From assembly GCA_002390305.1 (NCBI GenBank), contig DGPE01000069.1, positions 1-32,079 on the forward strand: a stretch of DNA of 32,079 nucleotides, in the 5' to 3' direction. The translations under genes and the position numbers were made by a program. The stretch is from Micrococcales bacterium UBA4448. GTDB lineage: Bacteria > Actinomycetota > Actinomycetes > Actinomycetales > Microbacteriaceae. A model generated the notes under the pieces. The model was given only the letters and a program-made list of their open reading frames with translations. It was not told the origin of the DNA and ran no database searches. Shown here piece by piece: positions 16,401-24,431 of this stretch; the first letter of the stretch is position 1, and each line of letters opens with the position of its first letter.

Positions 16401-17156
16401 CTCAGCAAAGTTCATGTTTTGTGAACGCTTAATGTTGGGAACCAGCAGCGCTCTGGTGCCATCAGGTTTCGGAATATCTATTGCCAGGCCAAAGTTCACG
16501 TTCGCAGGTGCGACAACGGCAGGCTTACCATCTACCTCGTCATAAAAAACATTCTGGGATGGGAACTCCTTGAGCGCCTGCACGATGGCATAGCCAATTA
16601 GGTGTGTAAACGAAATTTTTCCACCGCGGGTTCTCTTCAAATGAGAGTTGATCACAATTCGGTTGTCAATCAAGAGCTTGGCGGCGACCTGGCGGACACT
16701 TGTGGCCGTTGGAACAGAAATCGATGCATCCATGTTTGCTGCAAGGGTTTTACCCATGCCCTTCAGAATCCTTACTTCTGGCTGATCACTGGAGTCATCG
16801 ATTGTGATTGCAGAGGATTCCGTCGAGGGAAGATCGGCTGGGACGGGAGCTGTCTTTGGAGCTTCATCGGTGGTTTTGGCTACGGGGATCGTTATGGCCT
16901 CGGTTGCAGGGGCAGGAGCGTCAGGGTCGAATTTTGTAACCACAGTTGAATCTGTGTCGATGGCAGCTATTGAGCCGGTTGCAGGTTGGCTGGCGTCGGG
17001 GTGGTTTTGGTTTTTCTGGTGATAACTCTCGAGCACGGGCTGCCAAGATTGGTCAACTGAATCCGGATTTTCCAGCCACTGGGCGTACATTTCTGCCACC
17101 AGCCACTGGTTTGCGCCAAAGTCTTGATCGGAGTTATTGAAATCGGTGCCTGACAA
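13437..17156 (-). CDS. kgd: Multifunctional 2-oxoglutarate dehydrogenase E1/E2 (Kgd)
   Basis: 1239 aa, full length for the actinobacterial fused enzyme, also called sucA or odhA. Domains: an N-terminal E1 segment (FGANQWLVAEMYAQWL, 13-28), an Ala/Pro/Thr/Asp-rich linker (about 50-125), an E2 succinyltransferase catalytic domain (about 128-365, ending in the DHRVIQGAGSGEFL catalytic region), then the thiamine-diphosphate E1 (about 375-1239) with GMAHRGRLNVL (about 562) and RRRGHNEGDDPSMTQP (about 770). No lipoyl domain is seen, as known for this family, where the lipoyl carrier comes from another E2. It decarboxylates 2-oxoglutarate in the TCA cycle. The start is TTG at 17156 with AAGGGG five bases upstream. 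It leads the kgd-SGNH operon. Confidence 0.97.
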   Translation of the reverse strand: MSGTDFNNSDQDFGANQWLVAEMYAQWLENPDSVDQSWQPVLESYHQKNQNHPDASQPATGSIAAIDTDSTVVTKFDPDAPAPATEAITIPVAKTTDEAPKTAPVPADLPSTESSAITIDDSSDQPEVRILKGMGKTLAANMDASISVPTATSVRQVAAKLLIDNRIVINSHLKRTRGGKISFTHLIGYAIVQALKEFPSQNVFYDEVDGKPAVVAPANVNFGLAIDIPKPDGTRALLVPNIKRSQNMNFAEFVSAYEDLVKRARDNKLTAEDFKDTTISLTNPGGIGTVHSVPRLTRGQGCIVGVGALDYPAQFQGMSEEQLAIQGIGKIITVTSTYDHRVIQGAGSGEFLKIVNELLLGERDFFEKIFADMRIPYSPVVWASDFHWDLADQSGKNTRIQEYINAFRVRGHLIADIDPLEYVQRWHPDLDIRSYGLSLWDLDRTFKTGGFGGRVKTKFRNILGILRDSYCRTIGVEYMHIQTPAERVWFQEKLERPYQKPTKEEQFRILAKLNEAEAFETFLQTKFVGQKRFSLEGSESLIPALDQILQAAADAQMNEVAIGMAHRGRLNVLTNIAGKTYAQVFREFEGSTETATLQGSGDVKYHLGTEGLFTSGHGTQIKVTLAANPSHLEAVNPVLEGIVRAKQDRLGNPDTYPVLPILIHGDAAFAGQGVVFETLQMSGLEGFKVGGTIHVIANNQVGFTTLPKDSRSSLYATDVAKSIQAPIFHVNGDDPEAVVRVAQLAFEYRQEFNKDVVIDIVCYRRRGHNEGDDPSMTQPMMYNLIEAKRSVRTLYMDNLIGREDITQEEFDAINATFQQNLEQAFIDVHDAMNDSVGLQARPEGIGTTASEKQELLRQTAITQELVEAIGNAHANQPDGFNIHPKLAQLLEKRVEMSRSGNIDWGFGELIAFGSLLVEGVNIRLAGQDSQRGTFVQRHSVFYDRNTGQEWTPLRYVTEQQGKFQVFNALLSEYAALGFEYGYSVEQPEALTIWEAQFGDFVNGGQTVLDEFISSAEQKWGQQSSLVMLLPHGYEGQGPDHSSARIERFLQLCAQNNMTIAQPSTPASHFHLLRRQAYTTPSRPLVVFAPKSMLRLKAAASSVEDFTTGNFRPLINDQQNLDPANVKRILFCSGKVYWDLLAESEKRGTGDTAIVRLEQLYPTPVEEMRAAVAQFPDADLRWVQDEPANQGPWTYIGLFMPKYGVNFKVISRPASASPATGSSKVHAVEQSDLVTRAFTD

Positions 17157-17270
17157 GGCTGCCCCTTAGAACGAAAAACCTACTTAAACCTCTATAAGTC
17201 TAGCCACTTGAATCGGTATAGTTATAAACGAAATGGAGCCTGATAAACGTAAGAGCCAGAAGGTAGCGTA
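17157..17270. promoter_or_regulatory. Divergent promoter region between kgd and the CNNM gene pair
   Basis: 114 bases, AT-richer than its flanks. On the plus strand TATAGT (17217-17222) followed by TATAAA is a likely -10 area for the CNNM genes, and AGAAGG (about 17259-17264) is their ribosome site. On the minus strand AAGGGG serves kgd; several TA-rich boxes could be its -10. No confident -35 or operator is seen. Confidence 0.45.
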
Positions 17271-18575
17271 TTGAACGACTATCTGTTGCTTGGCTTTGCC
17301 ATTTTCCTAACTGTTGGCACCGGGTTTTTTGTCGCGAGTGAATTCGCGCTTATCAACTCTGACAAGGCTCAGTTGATTGCCGACAAAGAGGCGGGGGAAA
17401 AAGGCTTAGAGCTACCGATTCGGGCAATTACAAAGACTTCGACACACCTTTCTTCGGCACAGCTGGGCATTACTATCACCACCCTCTTGACCGGTTTCGT
17501 TGCCGAGCCTGCACTCACCCGGCTTCTCGCGCCTTGGCTTTCACAGTTCGGTTTTGGTGAAGATTCATTCAGAACAATCTCGGTTGTTTTTGCAATGGCA
17601 ATTGCAACTGTTTTTTCTTTTTTGATAGGGGAGCTAGTTCCTAAAAATGCTGCTCTTGCAGCACCCAAGAAAGTTTTGAAAATGGTTGTCGGCTTTCAGC
17701 TTGCCTTCACTTGGGTTTTTCACTACCTGGTTCAGTTCATGAATAACAACGGAAACTGGTTGGTTAGAAAATTCGGTGTTGAGCCCAAAGAAGAACTCTC
17801 CAGCGCCAGAACTGCAGATGAACTTGCCTCGCTAGTTCGAAGAAGTGCAACCCTGGGCTCATTAGAGCAGGACACTGCCAAGCTTTTGGAGAAAACTCTT
17901 GCCATGAGCACGCTTGTTGCTAGCGACATCATGACCCCCAGACCAAAGATGTTTTCGCTCGAAAGAGATGCAACCGCGCTGGAATTGGTTGAAATGGCAA
18001 TCGAGACAGGTCACTCCAGGTTCCCTGTTACCGGAGAAGACACTGACGATGTCGTTGGAGTAGTCCACCTGAAGCGCGCAATTGGCGTGCCGATGGAACG
18101 AAGAGCTCAGGTGCCAATTAGCGCTCTCATGGTTGAACCGGTCAGGGTTCCTGAGACCATGTCGCTGGATCGTTTAACGATTCAACTGCGTGGCAAAGGC
18201 CTTCAATTCGGGATTGTGATTGACGAATACGGCGGCACAGCTGGCATTGTGACACTCGAAGATGCAGTGGAGGAGCTTGTCGGGGAGCTCTCGGATGAGC
18301 ACGACAGGCAGCGGTCCGACCTCTTGCAATATGCGGATGGGTCATTGGCATTTAGCGGACTTACCAGGCCTGCAGAGCTTGCCGAATTCGGACTCAGAAT
18401 TGCAGAAGATGAGGATTATGACACCGTCTCTGGGTTTTTGATGAGTGAGCTTGGTCGAATTCCGACCTCTGGTGACGCTGTTTCGATCACCGAGGGAGTG
18501 CTCCTAGTGCTCAAGATGGATGGCAGGCGCGTGGATCGCATCAAATTTGAACCGGGAGAGCAGCTAAATGTCTAG
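17271..18575 (+). CDS. CNNM/CorC-type membrane protein (DUF21, CBS pair, CorC_HlyC)
   Basis: 434 aa, TTG start seven bases after AGAAGG. Domains: an N-terminal DUF21 membrane domain (about 1-190) with hydrophobic helices and the ASEFALINS and GELVPKNAAL signatures, a CBS pair (about 215-335, with SDIMTPRPKMFSLERDA, GHSRFPV and GIVIDEYGGTAGIVTLED), then a CorC_HlyC domain (about 350-430, with the DYDTVSGFLMSELGRIP segment). Family: relatives of CNNM Mg2+ transporters and of CorB/CorC; the old name hemolysin reflects an early annotation. Likely a magnesium or other cation exporter or sensor. It overlaps the next gene by eight bases. Confidence 0.92.
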   Translation: MNDYLLLGFAIFLTVGTGFFVASEFALINSDKAQLIADKEAGEKGLELPIRAITKTSTHLSSAQLGITITTLLTGFVAEPALTRLLAPWLSQFGFGEDSFRTISVVFAMAIATVFSFLIGELVPKNAALAAPKKVLKMVVGFQLAFTWVFHYLVQFMNNNGNWLVRKFGVEPKEELSSARTADELASLVRRSATLGSLEQDTAKLLEKTLAMSTLVASDIMTPRPKMFSLERDATALELVEMAIETGHSRFPVTGEDTDDVVGVVHLKRAIGVPMERRAQVPISALMVEPVRVPETMSLDRLTIQLRGKGLQFGIVIDEYGGTAGIVTLEDAVEELVGELSDEHDRQRSDLLQYADGSLAFSGLTRPAELAEFGLRIAEDEDYDTVSGFLMSELGRIPTSGDAVSITEGVLLVLKMDGRRVDRIKFEPGEQLNV

Positions 18576-19605
18576 CGACCTGATGGGGCTGTTTTGGTTC
18601 GCGGTATTGCTGGCCGCAAACGCGTTCTTCGTGGGCGCTGAATTTGCGGTGATCTCTGCAAAACGAGCTCAGATAGAACCAAAGGCTGAGGCCGGAAACC
18701 CGGCAGCGAAAATCACGCTGCGTGCAATGGAAAAGGTTTCGCTGATGCTGGCAACTGCTCAGTTGGGAATCACGGTTTCTTCACTTTTGATTTTGGTTGT
18801 AGCTGAGCCCGCGATTCATCACCTCGTTGAAATTCCGTTGAAGGCTGTTGGAGTTGGTGAAGCTGCCTCTGCAGTGACAGGTTTTATAATTGCCCTGGTT
18901 TTGGTTACCTATCTGCACGTTGTAATCGGAGAAATGCTCCCAAAGAACATTGCTATTTCGATTCCGTCGAGTACTGCCCTGATTCTCACACCCGCGCTCT
19001 ATTTCATTGCACAATTAGTGAAACCACTGGTTTGGTTGCTAAATCAAGTCTCAAACCTGATCCTGCGAATTTTTGGTTTTAGTCCGAGGGATGAGGCAAA
19101 CACTGCCTTCACGCTCGAGCAGGTTGAGGGAATCGTGTCAGCCAGCCAAAAAGAAGGCACGCTTGCCGATGGCTCGGGGGCAATCGGGAAAACATTCGAG
19201 TTCACCGAAAAGAAGGTAGCCGATGTTGCTGTGTCTGTTGAATCCCTGGTGGCGATGACACTTGGCTCAACGCCGGCGGATTTGCAGCAGGCAGTGGCAG
19301 AGCACGGTTTTAGTCGCTATCCGGTCATAGGGCCACAGGCTGATATCCTCGGCTACTGGCACATCAAAGACGGGCTTAGTAACGATGAAGCGGTCATCAA
19401 TCAACCGCTGCCCTCGAAGCGGCTTCGGGCAATGATTTCAATACCTGAAACAACTGACCTGGAAGACGCTCTTGCTCAAATGCGAAAAAGCGGTGCACAC
19501 ATGGTCCGAAGCTTTACCTCTTCGGGCAAGGTTGTCGGGTGCCTTTTCTTGGAAGACATCATCGAAGAACTTGTTGGTGAAATCGAGGACGCCACTAGGC
19601 GCTAG
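18568..19605 (+). CDS. Second CNNM/DUF21-CBS membrane protein, short form
   Basis: 345 aa. Seen: DUF21 membrane domain (about 1-190) with GAEFAVISAKRA and GEMLPKNIAI, then a CBS pair (about 215-340, containing GFSRYPVIG and the terminal VVGCLFLEDIIEELVGEI). It lacks the CorC_HlyC domain of its partner, so the pair is asymmetric: one long, one short. Its ATG lies inside the last codons of the first gene (8-base overlap), implying coupled translation and possibly a heterodimer. This paired arrangement is common in actinobacteria. Its last 11 bases overlap the end of the convergent flavin oxidoreductase gene. Confidence 0.92.
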   Translation: MSSDLMGLFWFAVLLAANAFFVGAEFAVISAKRAQIEPKAEAGNPAAKITLRAMEKVSLMLATAQLGITVSSLLILVVAEPAIHHLVEIPLKAVGVGEAASAVTGFIIALVLVTYLHVVIGEMLPKNIAISIPSSTALILTPALYFIAQLVKPLVWLLNQVSNLILRIFGFSPRDEANTAFTLEQVEGIVSASQKEGTLADGSGAIGKTFEFTEKKVADVAVSVESLVAMTLGSTPADLQQAVAEHGFSRYPVIGPQADILGYWHIKDGLSNDEAVINQPLPSKRLRAMISIPETTDLEDALAQMRKSGAHMVRSFTSSGKVVGCLFLEDIIEELVGEIEDATRR

Positions 19606-20671
19606 GCCAACGGCCCCGCTGGTATTGCATTGGCCATTCAATCTCAGCACCCAGCTCATCAGCGGCACGGAGCGCGAAATAGGGATCCCTTAGAAATTGC
19701 CTTCCAGCCAAGATCACATCTACTTGACCGGATAGAAGAATTTCCTCGGCCTGGTGGGCATCGGTTATCTGCCCAACTGCCGCAACTTCTGCTGAGGTTG
19801 CCTCAGCGGTGCTCTTAGCAAATTCGACCTGGTAGCCGGGGCCGGTTGGTATCTTCACGCCGGTCACAAGGCCACCGGAAGAAAGATCAAACAGGTCGGC
19901 TCCTAGATCCTTGCACCAAGAAGCGACTTGGGTGGTTTGTTCTAGGTCCCAGCCATTTGGAACATAATCGGTGGCGCTGAAGCGCACCATTACCGGCATT
20001 GTCTGGCCAACGGCCAATCGAACCGCAGATACAATCTCGAGAAGAAGCCTCGCCCTGTTTTCTAAAGACCCACCGTATTGATCTGTTCGATTATTGGTAA
20101 TTGGAGATAAAAACTGGTGGATCAGATAGCCGTGGGCGGCATGGATTTCCACCGAATCAAAACCGGCCTTTTTTGCCCGGGTGGCTGCGTCAGCAAAATC
20201 CCTCACCAGGCCTGAAAGCTCGGAAGTTTCTAGTTGTCTTGGGGGAGCGAGTCCTTCAAAGGCATCGGAAGTAGCCGAGTAGGTTTCCCAGCCACCGTCT
20301 TCGATCGCAATGGTTCCAGTTCCAGACTGAGCCCTGTGAGTGGACCCCTTGCGTCCAGCGTGAGCCAGTTGAATGCCGCTGGTTGAGCCGGCTTCTGAGA
20401 TGAAGTCGGTAATCACTTTCCAGGGTCCTATTTGCTCGTCGCTCCAGAGGCCTGGGCACCATGGGGAGATCCTTCCCTCCGGATTTACCGCACTGGCTTC
20501 GGCAATAACCATTCCGGCACCGCCTAATGCCCGGGAGCCGAGGTGAACAAGGTGCCATTGGCCTACGACGCCATCGCGCGACTCGCAGGAATACATACAC
20601 ATCGGCGAAACCCATAGCCTGTTCTTGATTGTCAGCTCACGGATAGTGATTGGTGAGAATAACTTTGTCAT
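19595..20671 (-). CDS. namA: Old Yellow Enzyme-type NADPH dehydrogenase, YqjM/NamA class
   Basis: 358 aa TIM-barrel flavoprotein. Seen: SPMCMYS (about 22-28), with the Cys that tunes FMN in the YqjM-type (thermophilic-like) class, HAAHGYLIHQFLSPITNNR carrying substrate-binding His residues and YGGSLENRARLLLE, then the FMN-phosphate strand ending ILAGRQFLRDPYF. Family members reduce activated C=C bonds of enones and similar compounds with NADPH; the physiological substrate is unknown. It is the last gene of the metY-metX-MFS-OYE run and overlaps the MFS stop by four bases. Its end overlaps the convergent CNNM gene by 11 bases. Confidence 0.93.
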   Translation of the reverse strand: MTKLFSPITIRELTIKNRLWVSPMCMYSCESRDGVVGQWHLVHLGSRALGGAGMVIAEASAVNPEGRISPWCPGLWSDEQIGPWKVITDFISEAGSTSGIQLAHAGRKGSTHRAQSGTGTIAIEDGGWETYSATSDAFEGLAPPRQLETSELSGLVRDFADAATRAKKAGFDSVEIHAAHGYLIHQFLSPITNNRTDQYGGSLENRARLLLEIVSAVRLAVGQTMPVMVRFSATDYVPNGWDLEQTTQVASWCKDLGADLFDLSSGGLVTGVKIPTGPGYQVEFAKSTAEATSAEVAAVGQITDAHQAEEILLSGQVDVILAGRQFLRDPYFALRAADELGAEIEWPMQYQRGRWPSA

Positions 20672-21831
20672 TTAGGTAGTTTTTCCAATCTCGGGTTTGC
20701 GATGAGGATAAATATCGCAAGGATTGTTCCCCAGCCAATTGCAACATTCAGCGGAAATATCGCGGTTAGCAGGCCGATGGCAGAGGGCCCCGCGAGGGCA
20801 CCAATGTAGGTTATGCCAACAACTCTTGCCATGTTTCTGCCGGAGTGGGAAGCTTCGCCAATCTCACCGCCAGCTGCAAATATCTGTGGCACTACCCCAG
20901 ATATTCCAAGACCAAGCAAGAACCAAAGCGCGATAGATGTTTCAAAGTTTGGAGCAAAAGCTTGAGCTGCGATGGCAATACCTCCAAGCAGTGATCCCCA
21001 GCTGATTATGAATCCCCTGCCTTTTACTTCCACGATTCGGTCAATGAAGATGCGCCCTAGAATCATGCCGATGTTGAACGCGGCCAAGCCCCAGGCCGCG
21101 AGCGCTACGGTCACACCTTGAATGTCCGCTAGGTAAAGTGCAGACCAGTCATGAGCGACTCCTTCAATAATCGCACCTGATGCCGCCATTAGGCCGGCGA
21201 GGATAACAAAAGGGAAAACTCTCTTATTCGCTATCGCTGACTGCTTGTTCTCGGTTTTGTTCTCTCTGGTTGCCACAACTTCGTTTGGAAGAAGCCAGAA
21301 TGCCGCCAAAGCTCCGGTCAAGCTGAGGACAATGCCGGTAATGCTAAGAGTTTGGGACTGCACAAATCCCGATGAGATTGTCGCGAATCCAAAGGTTGCG
21401 CCAAACAATCCGCCGACCGACCAAAACAGGTGGAAGAAAGTGAATATTGCTTTCTTATTGACCTTTTCAACCTGTAAGGCTGCCGCGTTCATCGCGACAT
21501 CTACTCCGGCTACACCAAAACCCAGCAGGAAAATAGCAAAACCGAGTGACCACACATTGGTCGCGAAGGCTGGTCCAAGAAGCGAGAGCCCGACTATTAT
21601 TCCGCCAAGACCGGTTGCAGTCTTGGCTCCAATGTGATCGATAATCCAGCCGTAAACCTGCATCGCGGCAAACCCACCAAGTCCAGAAAACATTAGCAAC
21701 GCCCCAAGGGTGGCATAGGTAATGCCAACGGCGTCTTCGATAAGGGGAATGTGCACTGCCCAAAGTGCAAGTGAAGAACCGCCAGAAAAGAAAAAGAAAC
21801 AGACAGCGATCTTAGATTTTAGTAAATTCAC
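20668..21831 (-). CDS. MFS transporter, YbjJ-like
   Basis: 387 aa with twelve predicted membrane helices. The start is GTG at 21831, only ten bases behind metX and with a weak GAG site. Seen: a first helix with FFFFSGGSSLALWAVHIPLIE, the DVAMNAAALQVEK segment at the end of helix 4 and the HLFWSVGGLFGATFG helix; these resemble the YbjJ-type sugar/unknown transporters of the major facilitator superfamily. Substrate unknown. Position between metX and an Old Yellow Enzyme gene suggests co-transcription, which is not proof of a sulfur role. Confidence 0.88.
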   Translation of the reverse strand: MNLLKSKIAVCFFFFSGGSSLALWAVHIPLIEDAVGITYATLGALLMFSGLGGFAAMQVYGWIIDHIGAKTATGLGGIIVGLSLLGPAFATNVWSLGFAIFLLGFGVAGVDVAMNAAALQVEKVNKKAIFTFFHLFWSVGGLFGATFGFATISSGFVQSQTLSITGIVLSLTGALAAFWLLPNEVVATRENKTENKQSAIANKRVFPFVILAGLMAASGAIIEGVAHDWSALYLADIQGVTVALAAWGLAAFNIGMILGRIFIDRIVEVKGRGFIISWGSLLGGIAIAAQAFAPNFETSIALWFLLGLGISGVVPQIFAAGGEIGEASHSGRNMARVVGITYIGALAGPSAIGLLTAIFPLNVAIGWGTILAIFILIANPRLEKLPK

Positions 21832-21841
21832 GATTTAAACT

Positions 21842-23044
21842 CTAGGCCAAGAAGTCGGACAGGAGCTTCCCTACCTCTTCGATTTCAATCAGAAATCCGT
21901 CGTGACCAAATTCAGATGTGATCACTTGCAACCCACCGCCATGGACCGTGCCTGAAACGTTGTCGGCGATCAGCTGTTGGCCTGCAACCGGGAAGAGCCG
22001 GTCACTGTCAACCCCAATTACAAGAGTCGGTGCAGTGATCAGAGCGAGCGCCTTCTCCACAGACTCGCGATCCCTTCCAACGTCATGTGAGTTCATGGAA
22101 TTCACCAGGGTGATATAGCTGTTGGCATCGAAACGCCTAACGAATTTGTTGCCATGAAAATCGAGGTAACTTTCAACGGCAAATTTCCCAGATTTGGACA
22201 GTGGGCTTACCTGGGACTGCCAGGCCCTGCCGAACCTTTCGTTGAGCTCTTTGGGAGATCGATAGTTCAGCAGTGCCATTCTCCTGGCGAGCGCCAAACC
22301 TCGATGTGGCCCAAAACCAGGCTTAGCTTCGTAGTACTCACCGTTCAGAAAATTAGAATCTGACCGGATTGCCTCCAGCTGAACTGTGTTCAGAGCGATC
22401 TGATCCGCGGTGGCGTAAGGTGGCGCTGCAAGAATTGCCAGTTTCCCAACTTTTTCAGGGCTACTAATTGCCATTTCGAGTGCGTGCATGCCGGCCATGG
22501 AGCCACCGATTACGCTGTGCCAACTGCCAATCTGCAGTTCTTCACTTAGTTTGTCGAAGGCAGCCGCCTGGTCTCTTATTGTCAGCGGCGGAAATTTAGA
22601 ACCATACTCTTGGCCCTGGGGGTTCAGAGATGCTGGCCCAGTTGAACCTTGACAGCCACCAAGAACATTAGGGGTGATTACGAAGTACTTATCGGTATCC
22701 AGTGCTAAGCCCGATCCGATCAGCCCATTCCACCAGCCAGCGGTTTGATGGCCTGACCCCGAGGGGCCGGATGTGTGACTGTCTCCTGTTAGGGCATGAA
22801 GAATTAGGACCGCATTGCTGCGTTGACTATTCAGAGACCCCCAGCTTTCAAAAGCCAGAACTGCCTGGGTTAGTAATTCGCCCGATTCCAGCTCGAGCGA
22901 GAACGGTGCGGTGAACTTTCTACTACCTGGATCGTCACCGGTTCTCCAGGCTCCGGTTGCAGGAGGTCTTCCCACTAACTGACGACGCTGCTCCTCGGAA
23001 ATGAATTCCGAGGGAGCAGAGTCTTCAGATATTTGAAAGTCCAT
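21842..23044 (-). CDS. metX: Homoserine O-acyltransferase (acetyltransferase by context)
   Basis: 400 aa alpha/beta-hydrolase enzyme. It acylates homoserine, normally with acetyl-CoA, for methionine synthesis. Seen: HALTGDSHTSG (83-93), nucleophile S182 in GGSMAGMHALE (the usual GGSMGGMQ, with Ala for one Gly), acidic partner in VIGVDSDRLFP (D346 or D348) and H381 in GHDGFLIE. The catalytic triad is complete. The ATG directly follows the metY stop (TAAATG), so it is translationally coupled. Acetyl rather than succinyl specificity is inferred from the partner MetY, which uses O-acetylhomoserine. Confidence 0.95.
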   Translation of the reverse strand: MDFQISEDSAPSEFISEEQRRQLVGRPPATGAWRTGDDPGSRKFTAPFSLELESGELLTQAVLAFESWGSLNSQRSNAVLILHALTGDSHTSGPSGSGHQTAGWWNGLIGSGLALDTDKYFVITPNVLGGCQGSTGPASLNPQGQEYGSKFPPLTIRDQAAAFDKLSEELQIGSWHSVIGGSMAGMHALEMAISSPEKVGKLAILAAPPYATADQIALNTVQLEAIRSDSNFLNGEYYEAKPGFGPHRGLALARRMALLNYRSPKELNERFGRAWQSQVSPLSKSGKFAVESYLDFHGNKFVRRFDANSYITLVNSMNSHDVGRDRESVEKALALITAPTLVIGVDSDRLFPVAGQQLIADNVSGTVHGGGLQVITSEFGHDGFLIEIEEVGKLLSDFLA

Positions 23045-24340
23045 TTATTTTGCCGCTGCAAAACCTTTCTGCAGGTCGGCAATGATGTCTTCGTAGCTTT
23101 CTAGACCAACTGACAGCCTGATGAGCCCTGGAGTTACTCCAGCGGCAGCTAGGTCAGCTTCATCCAGCTGTGAGTGGGTGGTCGATGCCGGGTGAATAAT
23201 AAGCGATCTGACATCTCCAATGTTGGCAACGTGGCTAAACAGTTCAACGCCATCCACCAACTTCACGCCTGAATCCAGTCCACCAACGATTTCAAAAGAA
23301 ACAATAGCTCCAGCGCCTTTTGGACAGTAGTGCTTATGTGCTTGGTTGTGCGGGCTGGAATCTAGTCCCGCGTAGTTCACACTTTTAACCTGCGGGTGTG
23401 CTTCTAACCACTTAGCAACCTTCGAAGCATTCTCAACGTGACGCTCCATGCGCAGGCTCAGTGTTTCGATTCCTTGAATCAAAGAGAATGCGCTGTCCGG
23501 TGAAATTGCAGCTCCAATGTCACGCAGCAATTGGACTCTAGCTTTGATTATGAAGGCAATGCCATCGCCCAATGCCTCGGTGTAGACAACGCCGTGATAG
23601 CTCGGATCTGGCTTGGTTAGACCTGGGAACTTATCTGACTTAGACCATTCAAACTTTCCGCCGTCCACAATCGCTCCAGCAACAACTGTTCCGTGGCCAC
23701 CTAGGAACTTGGTCGCAGAGTGAATGATGATGTCCGCGCCGTGCTCAAATGGTTTGATCAGATACGGGGTTGCAACCGTATTGTCCACAATCAACGGGAC
23801 GCCAGCCGCATGGGCCACCGAAGCCACCTTGCGAATGTCTAGAATATTCACCGCTGGGTTTCCAATCGTTTCAGCAAAAAACAATTTGGTATTTGGACGG
23901 ATTGCCGCTTCCCATTGAGCCTCATCGTCCTGATCTGCGACAAAGGTAGTTTCTATGCCCAACTTCGCGAGTGTGTATTTCAGCAGATTGAAGGTCCCGC
24001 CGTAGAGCGAAGAGCTTGCGACCACATGGTCGCCGGCTTCGGCAATGTTAAGAATTGCAAAGGTGGTTGCAGACTGTCCTGAAGACAGCAAGAGGGCCGC
24101 AGTGCCACCTTCAAGTGCCGCGATTCGCTTTTCTGCAACATCCTGGGTCGGATTCATGATGCGGGTGTAAATGTTTCCAAACTCCGCCAGGCCGAAAAGG
24201 CTTCTGGCGTGCTCGGCAGAATTAAACGTGTATGCAGTTGTCTTGTAAATAGGCACTGCTCTTGCGTTGGTTGCAGGATCACTTACTGCACCTGCGTGAA
24301 TCTGCTGGGTCTCAAAACCCCAGGTTGCTGCATCAGTCAT
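23045..24340 (-). CDS. metY: O-acetylhomoserine sulfhydrylase
   Basis: 431 aa PLP enzyme that makes homocysteine from O-acetylhomoserine and sulfide. Seen: YKTTAYTFNSAEHA and YTRIMNPTQDVAEKRIAALE near the N terminus, the SSGQSA loop, the PLP lysine K211 in HSATKFLGGHGT, and the long QLLRDIGAAISPDSAFSLIQ insertion typical of this group as distinct from the shorter MetB/MetC. Ribosome site GGAG eight bases before ATG. It leads the metY-metX-MFS-OYE operon behind a recognisable promoter. Confidence 0.96.
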   Translation of the reverse strand: MTDAATWGFETQQIHAGAVSDPATNARAVPIYKTTAYTFNSAEHARSLFGLAEFGNIYTRIMNPTQDVAEKRIAALEGGTAALLLSSGQSATTFAILNIAEAGDHVVASSSLYGGTFNLLKYTLAKLGIETTFVADQDDEAQWEAAIRPNTKLFFAETIGNPAVNILDIRKVASVAHAAGVPLIVDNTVATPYLIKPFEHGADIIIHSATKFLGGHGTVVAGAIVDGGKFEWSKSDKFPGLTKPDPSYHGVVYTEALGDGIAFIIKARVQLLRDIGAAISPDSAFSLIQGIETLSLRMERHVENASKVAKWLEAHPQVKSVNYAGLDSSPHNQAHKHYCPKGAGAIVSFEIVGGLDSGVKLVDGVELFSHVANIGDVRSLIIHPASTTHSQLDEADLAAAGVTPGLIRLSVGLESYEDIIADLQKGFAAAK

Positions 24341-24378
24341 TTAGTATCTCCAGTTAGGTTGGGTGGCTCTTGATCTCT

Positions 24379-24407
24379 ACTATCGGGCGCAACGGCCCAG
24401 CAAGCAA
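24379..24407 (-). promoter_or_regulatory. Promoter of the metY operon
   Basis: Reading the minus strand: TTGCTT (-35), a 17-base spacer, GATAGT (-10). The spacer contains GGGC...GCCC, a 4-bp dyad that might be regulatory. The expected start lies about 35 bases before the metY ATG, leaving a leader with GGAG but too short for a known SAM riboswitch. Confidence 0.65.
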
Positions 24408-24431
24408 ATGCCTTCGTAATCAAAGGTAACT

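Noticed and set aside
24341..24378. SAM riboswitch upstream of metY
   Set aside because: The leader after the predicted start is about 35 bases, and I find no conserved SAM-I or SAM-IV core; a -35/-10 promoter explains the region.
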